From Streptomyces akebiae (GTDB lineage Bacteria > Actinomycetota > Actinomycetes > Streptomycetales > Streptomycetaceae): a stretch of 64,000 bases of DNA. Below are positions 1-10,921 of the stretch, one piece after another. Where the stretch lies: assembly GCF_019599145.1 (NCBI RefSeq), contig NZ_CP080647.1, forward strand, positions 1,798,001-1,862,000, in the 5' to 3' direction. Made by a program: the position numbers and the translations under genes. Position 1 is the stretch's first letter; the number at the start of each line of letters is the position of its first letter. Below the pieces are notes generated by a model. The model did no database searches. It worked only from the letters and a program-made list of their open reading frames with translations, and was not told the origin of the DNA.

Positions 1-917
1 GCTCCGCTCCGTGCGGTCAACGCCGCCTGCAGGGGCATCAGCCCGAGGATCCCGGCCCCGACGGCCCGTCGGACGTTCTCGCCCGACGGTTCCCCCACGG
101 CACGGGCCTGAGCCGTGCCGTAGCTGCCGAGGTAGGCGAGGGCGCCCGCGGTCACCACGACGGCCCGGGCGGCCGCGGTGGTGCCGGCGCGCCCCTGAAG
201 TCGCCCGGCACGCCAGGCCGCGGCCGTGCGGGCGGCCGGGAGTGCCGTGGCGAGGGCGGTGGTCGTGGAGGCGGCGAGGGTCGCGGCCGGGAGCCGGGCG
301 GGGGCGCCCGAGATCTCGTGGCGGCTGAGGGCGGTCAGGGTGTAGGTGTGGGCGCCGACCAGCGCGGCGGGGACGGTGCCGCGCAGCAGGGCGGCACCGG
401 TTCCGGTGGTGCGGTGCGGACCGCGCCCGGCGGCCAACGCACCCGCGAGCACGTCGAGGGCGCGCGCGGAGGCCATGGCGGCCGGGCCGGCCGGGGTGGA
501 CTTGAGCTTCAGGTCGTAGGCCCACACGGCGGCCGCCAGCGGAAGCGCTCCCATGAGGCTCCGGCGGCCCCCCGAGGCGGCGGCGAGCGCGAGGCCTCCG
601 GCGGTCAGGGTGCCCGCGACGGCGAGGGCGGTGCGGCGCGGGACACGGCCGGACGGGACGGGGCGCTCGGGGCGCTCGACCGCGTCGATCACGGCGTCGG
701 CGTAGTCGTTGAGGGCCATGCCGGCCCAGTAGAGGCAGACGGACGACCCCATCACGCCGACCGTCCGCAGGCCCAGCGGGTGCCCCGCGGCGGCGGCCCC
801 CGCGAGCACATCGCCCGGGACGCTCAACGCGGCGGGCGCGCGGACGAGTTGTGCGAGGTCGGCAAGGCCCGGTCGAGGCCGTGAGCCGGAGCCCGGTACC
901 GCTCTCCGATCTTTCAT
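1..917 (-). CDS. UbiA-family prenyltransferase-like membrane protein (partial)
   Basis: The reading frame opens with ATG at 917 and stays open to the window edge, so the C-terminus is missing. Residues near 60-80 read NDYADAVIDAVERPERPVPSGR, close to the NDxxDxxxD motif and following Arg-Pro stretch of UbiA prenyltransferases. The rest alternates Ala/Gly/Leu-rich segments that look like membrane helices, and the last visible part reads GLMPLQAALTARSG. Family members are integral membrane proteins that transfer isoprenoid chains to an aromatic or other acceptor; actinobacteria carry several whose acceptor is unknown. The downstream partner is outside the window. Family assignment is fairly secure, substrate unknown. 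Confidence 0.75.
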   Translation of the reverse strand, partial: MKDRRAVPGSGSRPRPGLADLAQLVRAPAALSVPGDVLAGAAAAGHPLGLRTVGVMGSSVCLYWAGMALNDYADAVIDAVERPERPVPSGRVPRRTALAVAGTLTAGGLALAAASGGRRSLMGALPLAAAVWAYDLKLKSTPAGPAAMASARALDVLAGALAAGRGPHRTTGTGAALLRGTVPAALVGAHTYTLTALSRHEISGAPARLPAATLAASTTTALATALPAARTAAAWRAGRLQGRAGTTAAARAVVVTAGALAYLGSYGTAQARAVGEPSGENVRRAVGAGILGLMPLQAALTARSG

Positions 918-1021
918 GGCGGCAACTTACCCACGCCACTTGAACATTCACACGGAAAAAGCGTGAAGACCTTTGCCTGTTCGTGATGTTGTCCGAGATG
1001 TTGCTCGGCGCGCGGGTGAAC

Positions 1022-2434
1022 TCAGGGTTCCTGTCGCAGTCTCCGCCACACCGCCTTGGCCGCGTTGTGGCCCGACATTCCGTGCACCCCGGGTCCCGGC
1101 GGGGTCGCGGAGGAGCAGATGAAGACGGCCGGATGCGGGGTGTCGTACGGGCGGAGCGAGAGCTTGGGGCGAAGCAGCAGCTGGAGGCCGGAGGCGGCGC
1201 CGCAGGCGATGTCGCCGCCCACGTAGTTCGCGTTGTGCGCGGCGAGTTCGGGCGGGCCGGCGGTGGCGCGGGCGAGGACGCGGTCGCGGAAGCCCGGGGC
1301 GAAACGCTCCAGTTGGCGCTCGACGGCGTCCGTGAGGTCGCCCGTCCAGCCGTTCGGGACGTGGCCGTACGCCCAGAAGACGTGCTTGCCCTCGGGGGCT
1401 CGGCCGGGGTCCACCAGGCTGGGCTGCACGGTGATCAGGAAGGGGCGGTCGGGCGCGCGGCCCTGCCGGGAGGCCGCGTCGAGCGCCGCGCCGATCTCGG
1501 CCCGGCTCGCCCCGACCTGGACGGTACCGGCGACGCGTGCCTCCTCGGCGGTCCACGGCACGGGGCCGTCCAGCGCGTAGTCGAGCTTGAAGACGCTCGC
1601 GCCGTAGCGGTACGCGTCGTAGTGGCCGCCGAAGCCCGCGATCCGGGCCAGCGCGGTGGGTGAGGTGTCGAAGACGTAGGCGCGGGCGGGCGGCAGGTCG
1701 TCGAGGCGCTTGACCTCGTAGTCGGTGTGGACGGTGCCGCCGAGGTCCTTCAGGTAGGCGGCGAGCGCGTCGGAGATGGCTTGCGAGCCTCCCTTGGCGA
1801 CCGGCCAGCCGGCGGCGTGCGCGGCCAGGGCGAAGACCAGGCCGACGGCGCCGGTGGCGAGGCCGCCGAGCGGGGCGATGACATGGGCGACGAGTCCGGC
1901 GAAGAGCGCCTTGGCCTTCTCGTCCTTGAAGCGGCGCATCAACCAGGTCGAGGGCGGCAGGCCTACGAGGCCGAAGCGGGCGAGGGTGACCGGATCACGG
2001 GGCAGGGCGGACAGCGGCAGCGACATGAAGTCCCGCACCAGCGTGTCCCACCGGGGCAGGAAGGGCTCGACCAGCCTGCGGTACGCACCCGCGTCACGCG
2101 GCCCGAACGAGGCGGCCGTCTCCCCCACCGAGCGCGACAGCACGGCCGCCGAGCCGTCGAGGAAGGGGTGCGCCATCGGGAGGTCGGCGTGCAGCCACTC
2201 CAGGCCGTAGCGGTGGAGCGGCATCGCCTTGAACGCGGGCGAGTTGACGCCGAGGGGGTGGGCGGCCGAGCAGGGGTCGTGGTGGAAGCCGGGCAGGGTC
2301 AGCTCGGCGGTGCGGGCGCCCCCTCCCACGGTGTCCTTCGCCTCGAACAGGGCCACGGAGAAGCCGCGGCGGGCCAGCTCCACGGCGGCCGTCAGGCCGT
2401 TCGGCCCCGCCCCCACCACCACCGCGTCGAGCAT
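1022..2434 (-). CDS. FAD-dependent oxidoreductase, phytoene-desaturase/PYROXD2-like
   Basis: The protein of about 470 residues begins [17 protein letters not shown], a Rossmann dinucleotide fold (GxGxxG at residues 8-13) binding FAD. The C-terminal [20 protein letters not shown] resembles the FAD-contacting end of carotenoid-desaturase-like flavoproteins. Length matches the family. The frame is open upstream to a TTG near 2512, but the Rossmann strand normally starts at the N-terminus, so the ATG near 2434 is preferred. It follows the divergent UbiA-like gene only by position (about 100 bp), so no carotenoid pathway is implied. Substrate is unknown. Confidence 0.8.
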   Translation of the reverse strand: MLDAVVVGAGPNGLTAAVELARRGFSVALFEAKDTVGGGARTAELTLPGFHHDPCSAAHPLGVNSPAFKAMPLHRYGLEWLHADLPMAHPFLDGSAAVLSRSVGETAASFGPRDAGAYRRLVEPFLPRWDTLVRDFMSLPLSALPRDPVTLARFGLVGLPPSTWLMRRFKDEKAKALFAGLVAHVIAPLGGLATGAVGLVFALAAHAAGWPVAKGGSQAISDALAAYLKDLGGTVHTDYEVKRLDDLPPARAYVFDTSPTALARIAGFGGHYDAYRYGASVFKLDYALDGPVPWTAEEARVAGTVQVGASRAEIGAALDAASRQGRAPDRPFLITVQPSLVDPGRAPEGKHVFWAYGHVPNGWTGDLTDAVERQLERFAPGFRDRVLARATAGPPELAAHNANYVGGDIACGAASGLQLLLRPKLSLRPYDTPHPAVFICSSATPPGPGVHGMSGHNAAKAVWRRLRQEP

Positions 2435-2550
2435 CGACGGCACGTCCGGACCCCTTCGTCGTCGTCGGCCGATGACCACCAGGCCTCGCCACCGGGCTCC
2501 CGCCGTGGGCAAGACCTGCGCTCAGGATATGCCGCGGCACCGACAGCGCC

Positions 2551-2626
2551 GGTCACGGGTGGCCCGCGCCGGAGGACTCACACTGCGGACCGCTCGGCAT
2601 CCTCAGGTCACGGTGACCCGCGCCGG
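2551..2626. repeat. Imperfect direct repeat with GGTCAC palindrome
   Basis: In the 280-bp gap between the FAD oxidoreductase and the phosphatase, GGTCACGG followed by CCCGCGCCGGA occurs twice, starting at 2551 and 2606. The second copy contains the 13-bp palindrome GGTCACGGTGACC (2606-2618). It lies upstream of the oxidoreductase start and could be an operator. Nothing else is visible in this gap. Confidence 0.4.
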
Positions 2627-2712
2627 ACGACTGGCACTCCGGGCCGCGTGGCGTCCTGCGCGGGACAGCGCGTCCGGTCCGGGCGTCCTCGCGCGCCGGC
2701 CGCTCCCTCCGC

Positions 2713-3561
2713 TCAGGCGGCCCCGCCCGCCAGCAGCCCCACCACCCGGCGGGCCGTGGCCGCGTCCCGGGACGCGGTGAAGGGCAGGGCGTTGCCGCCC
2801 GTGATGCGGAAGGGCACGCCGGACAGGGTGAGGTGGGCGCCGCCCGCCTCCTCGACCAGGAGGAGGCCGGCCGCGTGGTCCCAGGCCGCTTCCCAACTGA
2901 AGGCGACCGCGTCCAGGTTGCCCTCGGCGATGGCGAGATACTCCAGCCCGGCCGAGCCGCAGGCGCGCGGGGACACCCCGTCGGTCCAGAGGCCGAGCAG
3001 GGCCCGCTTCTGCTCCTCCGTGGTGTAGTCCGGGTGGGAGGTGGCTATGTCGAGGTCGCGGCCGGGCTCGGGCGACCCGGCGCGCAGCGGCTCACCGTCG
3101 AGCGTGGCCCCCCGACCCCGGATCGCCACGGCGAGCCGGTCGAGGGCGGGGGCGTACGTCCAGGAGGCGAGCAGAACCCCGCCCTGGGCGAGGGCGACGA
3201 GGGTGCAGAAGCCGGGCTCGCCGCGCACGAACTGCCGGGTGCCGTCCACCGGGTCGACGATCCAGACCGGCGCCTCGCCCTGGAGCGCCTCGTAAGACGC
3301 GGGGTTGGCGTGCACCGCCTCCTCGCCGACCACGACCGACCCGGGCAGCAGCGCGGGGAGCGCCTCCGTGAGGTACAGCTCGGCCTTGCGGTCGGCGTCG
3401 GTCACCAGGTCGTGCGGGCCGCTCTTCTGGTCGACCTCGTGCGCGGCGAGCTGCCGGAAGCGCGGCATGATCTCCGTGGCGGCGGCCTTGCGGATCGCTT
3501 CCTCGACGTCCGAGGCGTGGCGGGCGAGAAACTCGTCGATGGTTTCGTTGTCTTCGATCAT
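2713..3561 (-). CDS. Inositol monophosphatase-family phosphatase
   Basis: A 282-residue protein starting MIEDNETIDEF. It has the metal-binding signatures of the lithium-sensitive phosphatase family: GEEAV (residues 79-83), DPVDGT (103-108) and WDHAAG with a following EEAGG near residues 225-235. Members remove phosphate from inositol monophosphate, histidinol phosphate or 3'-phosphoadenosine phosphate using Mg2+; sequence alone does not separate these. A DxVTDAD stretch (51-57) is also typical. The stop at 2713 precedes a 280-bp gap. The frame is open far upstream inside the GGT-like gene, but the ATG at 3561 gives the normal family length. Confidence 0.85.
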   Translation of the reverse strand: MIEDNETIDEFLARHASDVEEAIRKAAATEIMPRFRQLAAHEVDQKSGPHDLVTDADRKAELYLTEALPALLPGSVVVGEEAVHANPASYEALQGEAPVWIVDPVDGTRQFVRGEPGFCTLVALAQGGVLLASWTYAPALDRLAVAIRGRGATLDGEPLRAGSPEPGRDLDIATSHPDYTTEEQKRALLGLWTDGVSPRACGSAGLEYLAIAEGNLDAVAFSWEAAWDHAAGLLLVEEAGGAHLTLSGVPFRITGGNALPFTASRDAATARRVVGLLAGGAA

Positions 3562-3679
3562 GCCTCCATGACAGCACGCGGCACTGACAATCCCCACCCG
3601 TTCGATGTATTCAGCATGGAATCGCCGTGAATTCCCGGGTCCGTCCGGTGTGCGTCGCAAGCGCGAGGTCCGCCCCGGC

Positions 3680-5542
3680 TCAGCGCCCGACCGCGTACCC
3701 CTGCATGCCGCGCGGATTCGCCGCCGCCGACAGCACGCCGGTCTCCGGGTCGCGTGCGACCGCGCACAGACGGCCCTCGGACCAGGCCTCGCCGACGACG
3801 ACGTCATGGCCGCGCCGGCGCAGTTCCTCGACGACCCGCCGGGGCGTCCGGGACTCGACGGTGACGCTGCCGGGACGCATGCCGCGCGGGTAGAAGGAGC
3901 CGGGGAAGCTGTCGTTGTGCCAGTTGGGGGCGTCGATCGCGCCCTGGAGGTCGAGGCCGCCGCGCACCCGCGGACGGAGGGCGACGGCGAGGAAGAAGTG
4001 CAGCTGCCACTGGTCCTGCTGGTCGCCGCCGGGCGTGCCGAAGGCCATGACGGGCACACCGTCGCGCAGCGCCAGCGACGGGGTGAGCGTGGTGCGTGGG
4101 CGGCGGCCAGGGGTGAGGGAGTTGGGCAGGCCCTCGTCCAGCCAGGCCATCTGCAGCCGGGTGCCGAGCGGGAAGCCCAGCTCGGGCACCACCGGGTTGG
4201 ACTGCAGCCAGCCGCCGCTGGGCGTGGCCGCGACCATGTTGCCCCAGCGGTCGACGACGTCGAGGTGGCAGGTGTCGCCCCGGGTGGCGCCGTCCGCCGC
4301 GACCTCCGGCTCCCCCGGCACCGGCGACCGGGGACTCTTCGCCACGGTGGGCTCGCCGGCTCCCCCGAGGCCCTTGGCGACCGTGGGCTCGCCGACACCC
4401 AGCGCGCTGAAGCCCGGTTCGTCGGTGGCCACCACGCGCGCGTACGCGCTCAGCCGCGGGGTACGGCCGCCCGGGGCGCCCGGCAGCAGGTCGTACGAGG
4501 CCGTGTCGCCGACGAGCGCCCGTCGCGCGGCGTTGTACTCGTCGGACAGCAGTTCGGCGAGCGGCACCGGCGCCGCGTCCCCGTACCAGGCCTCCCGGTC
4601 CGCCATGGCGAGCTTGCAGCCCTCGACGAGGAGGTGGACGTACTCGGAGGACCCGTACGGGGGCAGGTCGCCCGGCAGCAGGGCGAGTTGCTGGAGGAGG
4701 ACCGGGCCCTGGCTCCAGGGGCCCGCCTTGCACAGGGTCCAGCCGTTCCAGTCGTACGTCGCCGGTGCCTCGTAGGTCGCGGACCAGGCGGCCAGGTCGG
4801 CCATGGTGAGGGTGCCGGTGTGCCGTTCGCCGGTGGTGTCGAGGGTGGGCCGGCCGGCCTGGCGGACGAGGGCCTCGGCGACGAAGCCGGAGCGCCACAC
4901 CGCGCGCGCCGCCTCGATCCGGGCCTCGCGGTCCCCGGCCCCCTCGACCTCGGCGAGCAGCCGCCGCCAGGTGGCGGCCAGGGCCGGGTTGCGGAAGAGC
5001 TCGCCGGGTCGGGGGGCGCGTCCGTCCGGCAGGTACACCTCCGCCGACGACAGCCACTCCTTCTCGAAGAGGTCCCGCACGGACTCGACGGTCGCCCCCA
5101 CGTTCTCCACGGGCGGATGTCCGTCCTCCGCGTACCCGATGGCGTACTTCAGGACGTCGGCCAGGTCCTTGGTGCCGTGGTCGCGCAGGAGGAGCATCCA
5201 CGCGTCGAAGGCGCCGGGCACGGCGGCGGCCAACGGGCCCGTGCCGGGGACGAGTTCCAGGCCGAGCTCCCGGTAGTGCGCGGCGGACGCCCCGGCGGGT
5301 GCCACGCCCTGTCCGCACAGCACCCGGACCTCGCCGCCGGCCGGGGCGAGGATGATGGGCACCTCGCCCGCCGGGCCGTTGAGGTGCGGTTCGACGACGT
5401 GCAGGACGAAGCCGGCCGCCACGGCCGCGTCGAAGGCGTTGCCGCCGTCCTCCAGGACCGCCATCGCCGACTGCGAGGCGAGCCAGTGCGTGGAGGACAC
5501 CATGCCGAAGGTCCCCTGGAGCGTCGGTCGAGTGGTGAACAC
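3680..5542 (-). CDS. Gamma-glutamyltransferase-family protein (cytoplasmic type)
   Basis: An Ntn-hydrolase precursor of about 620 residues. The N-terminal part carries the GGNAFDAAVAAGF segment. The putative self-processing Thr is in GDTCHLDVVDRWGNM (about Thr424). SLALRDGVPVMAFGTPGGDQQ near the C-terminus matches the family. No signal peptide is visible, unlike the second GGT in this window. GTG at 5542 is chosen because GAGGAG sits eight bases upstream; an earlier GTG at 5557 is possible. Just before the catalytic Thr is an unusual linker repeating GEPTVAK twice. Activity may be on gamma-glutamyl compounds or acylated amines; substrate unknown. Confidence 0.8.
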   Translation of the reverse strand: MFTTRPTLQGTFGMVSSTHWLASQSAMAVLEDGGNAFDAAVAAGFVLHVVEPHLNGPAGEVPIILAPAGGEVRVLCGQGVAPAGASAAHYRELGLELVPGTGPLAAAVPGAFDAWMLLLRDHGTKDLADVLKYAIGYAEDGHPPVENVGATVESVRDLFEKEWLSSAEVYLPDGRAPRPGELFRNPALAATWRRLLAEVEGAGDREARIEAARAVWRSGFVAEALVRQAGRPTLDTTGERHTGTLTMADLAAWSATYEAPATYDWNGWTLCKAGPWSQGPVLLQQLALLPGDLPPYGSSEYVHLLVEGCKLAMADREAWYGDAAPVPLAELLSDEYNAARRALVGDTASYDLLPGAPGGRTPRLSAYARVVATDEPGFSALGVGEPTVAKGLGGAGEPTVAKSPRSPVPGEPEVAADGATRGDTCHLDVVDRWGNMVAATPSGGWLQSNPVVPELGFPLGTRLQMAWLDEGLPNSLTPGRRPRTTLTPSLALRDGVPVMAFGTPGGDQQDQWQLHFFLAVALRPRVRGGLDLQGAIDAPNWHNDSFPGSFYPRGMRPGSVTVESRTPRRVVEELRRRGHDVVVGEAWSEGRLCAVARDPETGVLSAAANPRGMQGYAVGR

Positions 5543-5606
5543 GGGCGGACTCCTCACTGCGCGACGGGCGTTCCGTGATCGTACGCAGCGCGCGTCGCAC
5601 CGCGGC

Positions 5607-6464
5607 TCAGCCGAGGCGGCCCTCCGGGTCTTCTCCCGACCTCCGCCCCACCGTCAGCACATGTCCACTCGCCCCGAGCAGCGTGGGCTCCGACTCGATA
5701 CGTCGGGTCGCCGCCAGCACGGCCTCCCGGCGCTCCGGGTCGTCCAGCCACTCCTCCACCCCGCCCATCAGCCAGGCGACGCCCTCGACGCCGTACTGCC
5801 CCTCGGGCGCGAGCCCGGCCTCGGCGAACTCGCGCGGCACGTCGGCCGGATCGGCGAAGTAGGCGGTGGTGAAGTGCGGGTCCGCCGCCGAGTACCGGTG
5901 CCTGCCGTGGGCCGACACTGCGTCGGTGCGCTCGCGGCGCTCCGGGATGAAGTAGTTCCCCTGCATGAGGCTGTCGTTGAGCCCCGCGAAGCGGTTGATC
6001 GTGGCCGCGACGACCGCGCCCCCCGGCCGCACCGCCCGCCGGGCCTCCGCCAAAGCCCTTACCCGGTGCGGGCGTTCGGGCAGATGGTAGAGCGGTCCGA
6101 GGAGGAGCACGACGCCGTACGCGGCGGTGTCGGCGGGCAGCGCACGGGCGTCGCCGAGCCGGGCGGTGACTCCGGGCAGCCGCCCGGACCGCTCCACGTG
6201 CATCGGCACGGGATCGACGACCTCGACCTCGTACCCGTCCTCGGCCAGCCATTCGGCGTGGATCCCCGTGCCGCCACCGACGTCCAGAACCCGCGCGGGG
6301 GCCCCGGGCAGCAGTCGGCGAAGGAGGTCCTGGGTGCGCCAGAACTCCAGCCGACCGGCGCCCTGTCTGAGGCGGGTGAGCTCCCCTCCCTGCTCGTAGT
6401 AGGCGAGTATCTCCTGGGGCAGGGCAGGGAGTTGGGGCTCGGTGTCGTACGGTGACCGGCTCAT
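5607..6464 (-). CDS. Class I SAM-dependent methyltransferase
   Basis: The 285-residue protein has VLDVGGGTGIHAEWLAEDGYEVEVVD, the glycine-rich AdoMet motif I and acidic motif, then GVVLLLGPLYHL and VRPGGAVVAATI as later strands of the Rossmann-like methyltransferase fold. The ATG at 6464 begins MSRSPYDTEPQLP. Acceptor substrate cannot be inferred. It sits in line with the GGT-like gene (64-bp gap) and could be cotranscribed. Confidence 0.8.
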   Translation of the reverse strand: MSRSPYDTEPQLPALPQEILAYYEQGGELTRLRQGAGRLEFWRTQDLLRRLLPGAPARVLDVGGGTGIHAEWLAEDGYEVEVVDPVPMHVERSGRLPGVTARLGDARALPADTAAYGVVLLLGPLYHLPERPHRVRALAEARRAVRPGGAVVAATINRFAGLNDSLMQGNYFIPERRERTDAVSAHGRHRYSAADPHFTTAYFADPADVPREFAEAGLAPEGQYGVEGVAWLMGGVEEWLDDPERREAVLAATRRIESEPTLLGASGHVLTVGRRSGEDPEGRLG

Positions 6465-6522
6465 GGTTCCAGGGTGCTGATCACCGCGACGGACCCGCAA
6501 CCGGTTATGAACCCGGGACGGG

Positions 6523-7218
6523 TCAGAAATCCGGGGCCAGCTGCGTCCATGCCGTCGTGCCGAGGCGGCCCGTGTTGCCGAGGTCGAGGCCGCCGTCGGG
6601 GGTGAGGACTTCGGCGGGGCGGCCGGGGAGCGGGGCGATGCGCAGGCCGGGGGCGTTGACGGCCGGTACGTCCGCCTCGGTGACCGTGTTGCGCCAGACC
6701 AGCGAGGTCGCCGCGGATTCGCCGGGTTTCAGGGTGACTTGGTGCGGACCGAGGTCGGGCACGCCCGTGGTGACGTCCTGGGGCCCCTGGAGGACGCGTA
6801 CGTCGTCATAGGCCTCGCCGTCCGCGTCGAGCAGTTGGATCGAGGGGTAGCCCTCGACGGTGTACGTCTTCTCGCCGCAGTTGGTGAGGGTCACGCTCAT
6901 CGCCCGCAAGCCCATCGCCGCCTCCACGAGGCCGGGCAGCATGCGCACTCCGGAGGTCGGGCAGGCGGCCGTGGCATCGGGTGAGGCGGCCTCGGCGGGC
7001 CCCGCGCCGGGTTCCGTCTCCGGGGCCACGGGCGGTTCCGAGACCCGCAGCCCCTCCGGCACGTGCGGGGGCGTCGGCGAGGCCGATCGCTGCGGTGCCG
7101 CGCGGTCGGGATCGAGTTCGCGGTCCACTTCGTCCGAGAGTCCGCAGCCACCGACGGCCAGGGTCAGCGCCGCCACCAGGAGCGCGGGGAAGGCCGTACG
7201 GCCGCGTATCGGGATCAC
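6523..7218 (-). CDS. Secreted lipoprotein, DUF4232-like
   Basis: A 231-residue protein from GTG 7218. The N-terminus IPIRGRTAFPALLVAALTL then AVGGCG is a signal peptide with a lipobox (Cys about residue 25), so it should be anchored on the outer face of the membrane. After a Pro/Glu-rich spacer comes a domain with two Cys (ACPTSGV and LTNCGEKTY) and GYPSIQLLDADG, typical of DUF4232 proteins. Function unknown. It is divergent from the next exported protein (190-bp gap). Confidence 0.75.
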   Translation of the reverse strand: MIPIRGRTAFPALLVAALTLAVGGCGLSDEVDRELDPDRAAPQRSASPTPPHVPEGLRVSEPPVAPETEPGAGPAEAASPDATAACPTSGVRMLPGLVEAAMGLRAMSVTLTNCGEKTYTVEGYPSIQLLDADGEAYDDVRVLQGPQDVTTGVPDLGPHQVTLKPGESAATSLVWRNTVTEADVPAVNAPGLRIAPLPGRPAEVLTPDGGLDLGNTGRLGTTAWTQLAPDF

Positions 7219-7408
7219 GGGCCGATCCTCACACGAACGCGGCGCGGACGCCGTGACTCCGGGCGGGACGCCACCACTGCGCACGTGGGAGACCCAGTCA
7301 CCGTGTATGCACGGAGCGCGTTCGCACTTTCGTCCCACAGGCAGTCGTGTGACACTGGCGTACCCCACCGCCCGGCGGTACCGCCGCCTCGACCCCGAGA
7401 AGTGCGCT

Positions 7409-8080
7409 GTGCGTGATCTCCCTCTGCCGCTCGCCCTCACCGCGCGACTGATGCCCGTCGCCGTACTCGCCGTCGCGGGCTGGGCGTTGTCGTCCGGTCC
7501 GCTGTCCGCGAGCCCGGCCGGGGAGGACTCCGCGCAGGACACGGCGTCGGGGCCCGTCTCGACCGACGAGTCCGCGCCGTCGACGACGACGGTGACCAAG
7601 ACGTACGAGAAGGCGCCCTCGCCCTGCTCCGGCGTTACGGAGAAAACGGTCACATCACTTGTTCCCGGCGCGAAGACGGCCGGCAAGGAGATCGCGTCGA
7701 CCAACGAGTCCGTACGCCGCACCTGCTCGTGGAACGCGCTCAAGGGCTTCGACTACCGCTGGCTGGACGTCTCGTACGAGATCCAGCAGTCGGACGACAA
7801 GGCCGAAAGCGCCTACAGGACGCGCACCACGGAGAAGAGTGGCGGCGGCGCCGTGCCCGGTCTCGGTGACGAGGCCTACTCCGTCGTGAACCTCACCACG
7901 GAGGACAAGCAGCAGACCCGCGAGGGCGTGGTGTACGTCCGGATGTCCAACGCCCTGGTGGTCGTCACCTACAACGGCAGCGACTTCGAGTCACGGAAGG
8001 CGCCCGGCACGGACGAGATCAACAAGGGCGCCATCAAGGCCGCGAAGGAAGCGGCGGCCGTGCTGGAGGACACCGTGTAG
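7409..8080 (+). CDS. Exported protein, DUF3558-like
   Basis: From GTG 7409 the 223-residue product starts with a basic N-terminus and a hydrophobic stretch (MPVAVLAVAGWALSSGPL) fitting a signal peptide or anchor without an obvious lipobox Cys. A Thr/Ser-rich spacer precedes PCSGVTEKTVTSLVPGA and RRTCSWNAL; the Cys pair around a VP-containing helix resembles DUF3558 lipoprotein domains. GAGAAG lies just upstream of the chosen start. Function unknown. Confidence 0.65.
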   Translation: MRDLPLPLALTARLMPVAVLAVAGWALSSGPLSASPAGEDSAQDTASGPVSTDESAPSTTTVTKTYEKAPSPCSGVTEKTVTSLVPGAKTAGKEIASTNESVRRTCSWNALKGFDYRWLDVSYEIQQSDDKAESAYRTRTTEKSGGGAVPGLGDEAYSVVNLTTEDKQQTREGVVYVRMSNALVVVTYNGSDFESRKAPGTDEINKGAIKAAKEAAAVLEDTV

Positions 8081-8124
8081 GGGCGTCTTCCGGCACGGCC
8101 GCCGCCGCTGCGATCACGCGTCCG

Positions 8125-9693
<1,569 letters not shown>

Positions 9694-9750
9694 GGGCAGG
9701 CCAATCAGGGGAGGCGGGACGGGAAGAAAGGCCGTGCGGAGGCCTTGGGC

Positions 9751-9780
9751 CCTTCCCCTCCGGGACGGCGGAGGGGAAGG
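9751..9780 (-). terminator. Perfect 12-bp hairpin between LLM and NCS1 genes
   Basis: CCTTCCCCTCCG (9751-9762) pairs with CGGAGGGGAAGG (9769-9780) around the loop GGACGG. It lies downstream of the oxidoreductase stop (9891) and upstream of the permease start (9693), so it could terminate or attenuate read-through. No U-tract is visible, as is usual in Streptomyces. Confidence 0.6.
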
Positions 9781-9890
9781 AGACAAGGTGTGGGGGGTCT
9801 TGAGGGGTCTTGAGGACCGGTTCGGAGCGGTTGGTTCCGGTTCGGGGTGGCCGGATTGTCGCAGCCGCCGAGCTGTTCGGGGAAGCCCGG

Positions 9891-10910
9891 TCAGCCGTTG
9901 ACCGCCGGGATGACCGTCGAGCCGTACGCGTCGATCACCCTCTCCTGGGCGTCGTGCATGTCGTAGACGGCGAACTGGTCCACGCCGAGCGCCCGCAGCG
10001 CGTTCAGCTTCTCGATGTGCATGGCGGGGGTGCCGATGACGCAGAACCGGTCCACGATCTCGTCGGGCACGAACTGGGTGTCGGGGTTGTCGGCGCGCCC
10101 GTGGTGGGAGTAGTCGTACCCCTCGCGCGCCTTGATGTAGTCCGTCAGCTCCTCCGGTACGGCCGCCGAGTGCTCCCCGTACTTGGACACCAGGTCGGCG
10201 ACGTGGTTGCCGACCATCCCGCCGAACCAGCGGCACTGCTCGCGCGCGTGGGCCAGCGCCTCGGGCGAGTCGTCCTCGGTGACGTACGCGGGGGCGGCCA
10301 CGCAGATCTTCACCTCGGACGGATCGCGCCCGGCGGCCACGGCCGCGTCCTTGACCGCCTTGACCATGTACTCGGTGAGGTACAGGTCGGAGAGCTGGAG
10401 GATGAAGCCGTCGGCCTCCTCGCCGGTCATCTTCAGGGCCTTGGGGCCGTACGCGGCCATCCAGACCGGGAGTTCGGCGCCCTCCTTGATCCAGGGGAAC
10501 CGGATGACCGTGCCGCCGAGGTCGGCCTCTCCCCCACTGCCCAGCGAGCGGATGACCTTCATCGCCTCGCTGATCCGGGCCAGCGTGTTGGGCTTGCGGC
10601 CCGCGACCCGCATCGCCGAGTCGCCGCGTCCGATGCCGCAGACCGTGCGGTTGCCGAACATGTCGTTGAGCGTGGCGAAGGTCGAGGCGGTGACCTCCCA
10701 GGTGCGGGTGCCCGGGTTGGTGACCATCGGGCCGACCGTCAGTTTCGTCGTGCTGGAGAGGATCTGGCTGTAGATGACGAACGGCTCCTGCCAGAGCACG
10801 GCGGAGTCGAAGGTCCAGCCGTACGTGAAGCCGTTGTCCTCGGCGCGTTTCATCAGCTCGATGACACGCGAGGCCGGCGGGTCGGTCTGCAGGACGAGTC
10901 CGAAGTCCAT
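9891..10910 (-). CDS. LLM-class flavin/F420-dependent oxidoreductase
   Basis: A 339-residue luciferase-like TIM-barrel protein: MDFGLVLQTDPPASRVIEL, then TWEVTASTFATLNDMFG, GIGRGDSA and PVWMAAYGPKALKMTGEEADGFI are typical of F420-dependent members (the TIGR03842-like group). Members use coenzyme F420 or reduced flavin. It starts 11 bp after the dihydropyrimidinase stop, so the two are in one operon, and a linked function in pyrimidine or hydantoin breakdown is likely. Its reaction is not established. One possibility is a redox step replacing the missing dihydropyrimidine dehydrogenase. Confidence 0.85.
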   Translation of the reverse strand: MDFGLVLQTDPPASRVIELMKRAEDNGFTYGWTFDSAVLWQEPFVIYSQILSSTTKLTVGPMVTNPGTRTWEVTASTFATLNDMFGNRTVCGIGRGDSAMRVAGRKPNTLARISEAMKVIRSLGSGGEADLGGTVIRFPWIKEGAELPVWMAAYGPKALKMTGEEADGFILQLSDLYLTEYMVKAVKDAAVAAGRDPSEVKICVAAPAYVTEDDSPEALAHAREQCRWFGGMVGNHVADLVSKYGEHSAAVPEELTDYIKAREGYDYSHHGRADNPDTQFVPDEIVDRFCVIGTPAMHIEKLNALRALGVDQFAVYDMHDAQERVIDAYGSTVIPAVNG

Positions 10911-10921
10911 GTGCTCCACTC

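Noticed and set aside
2713..4398. 561-codon minus-strand frame joining the phosphatase to upstream sequence
   Set aside because: The N-terminal half overlaps the GGT-like gene in another frame and is Pro/Arg/Ser-rich noise; the phosphatase starts at 3561.
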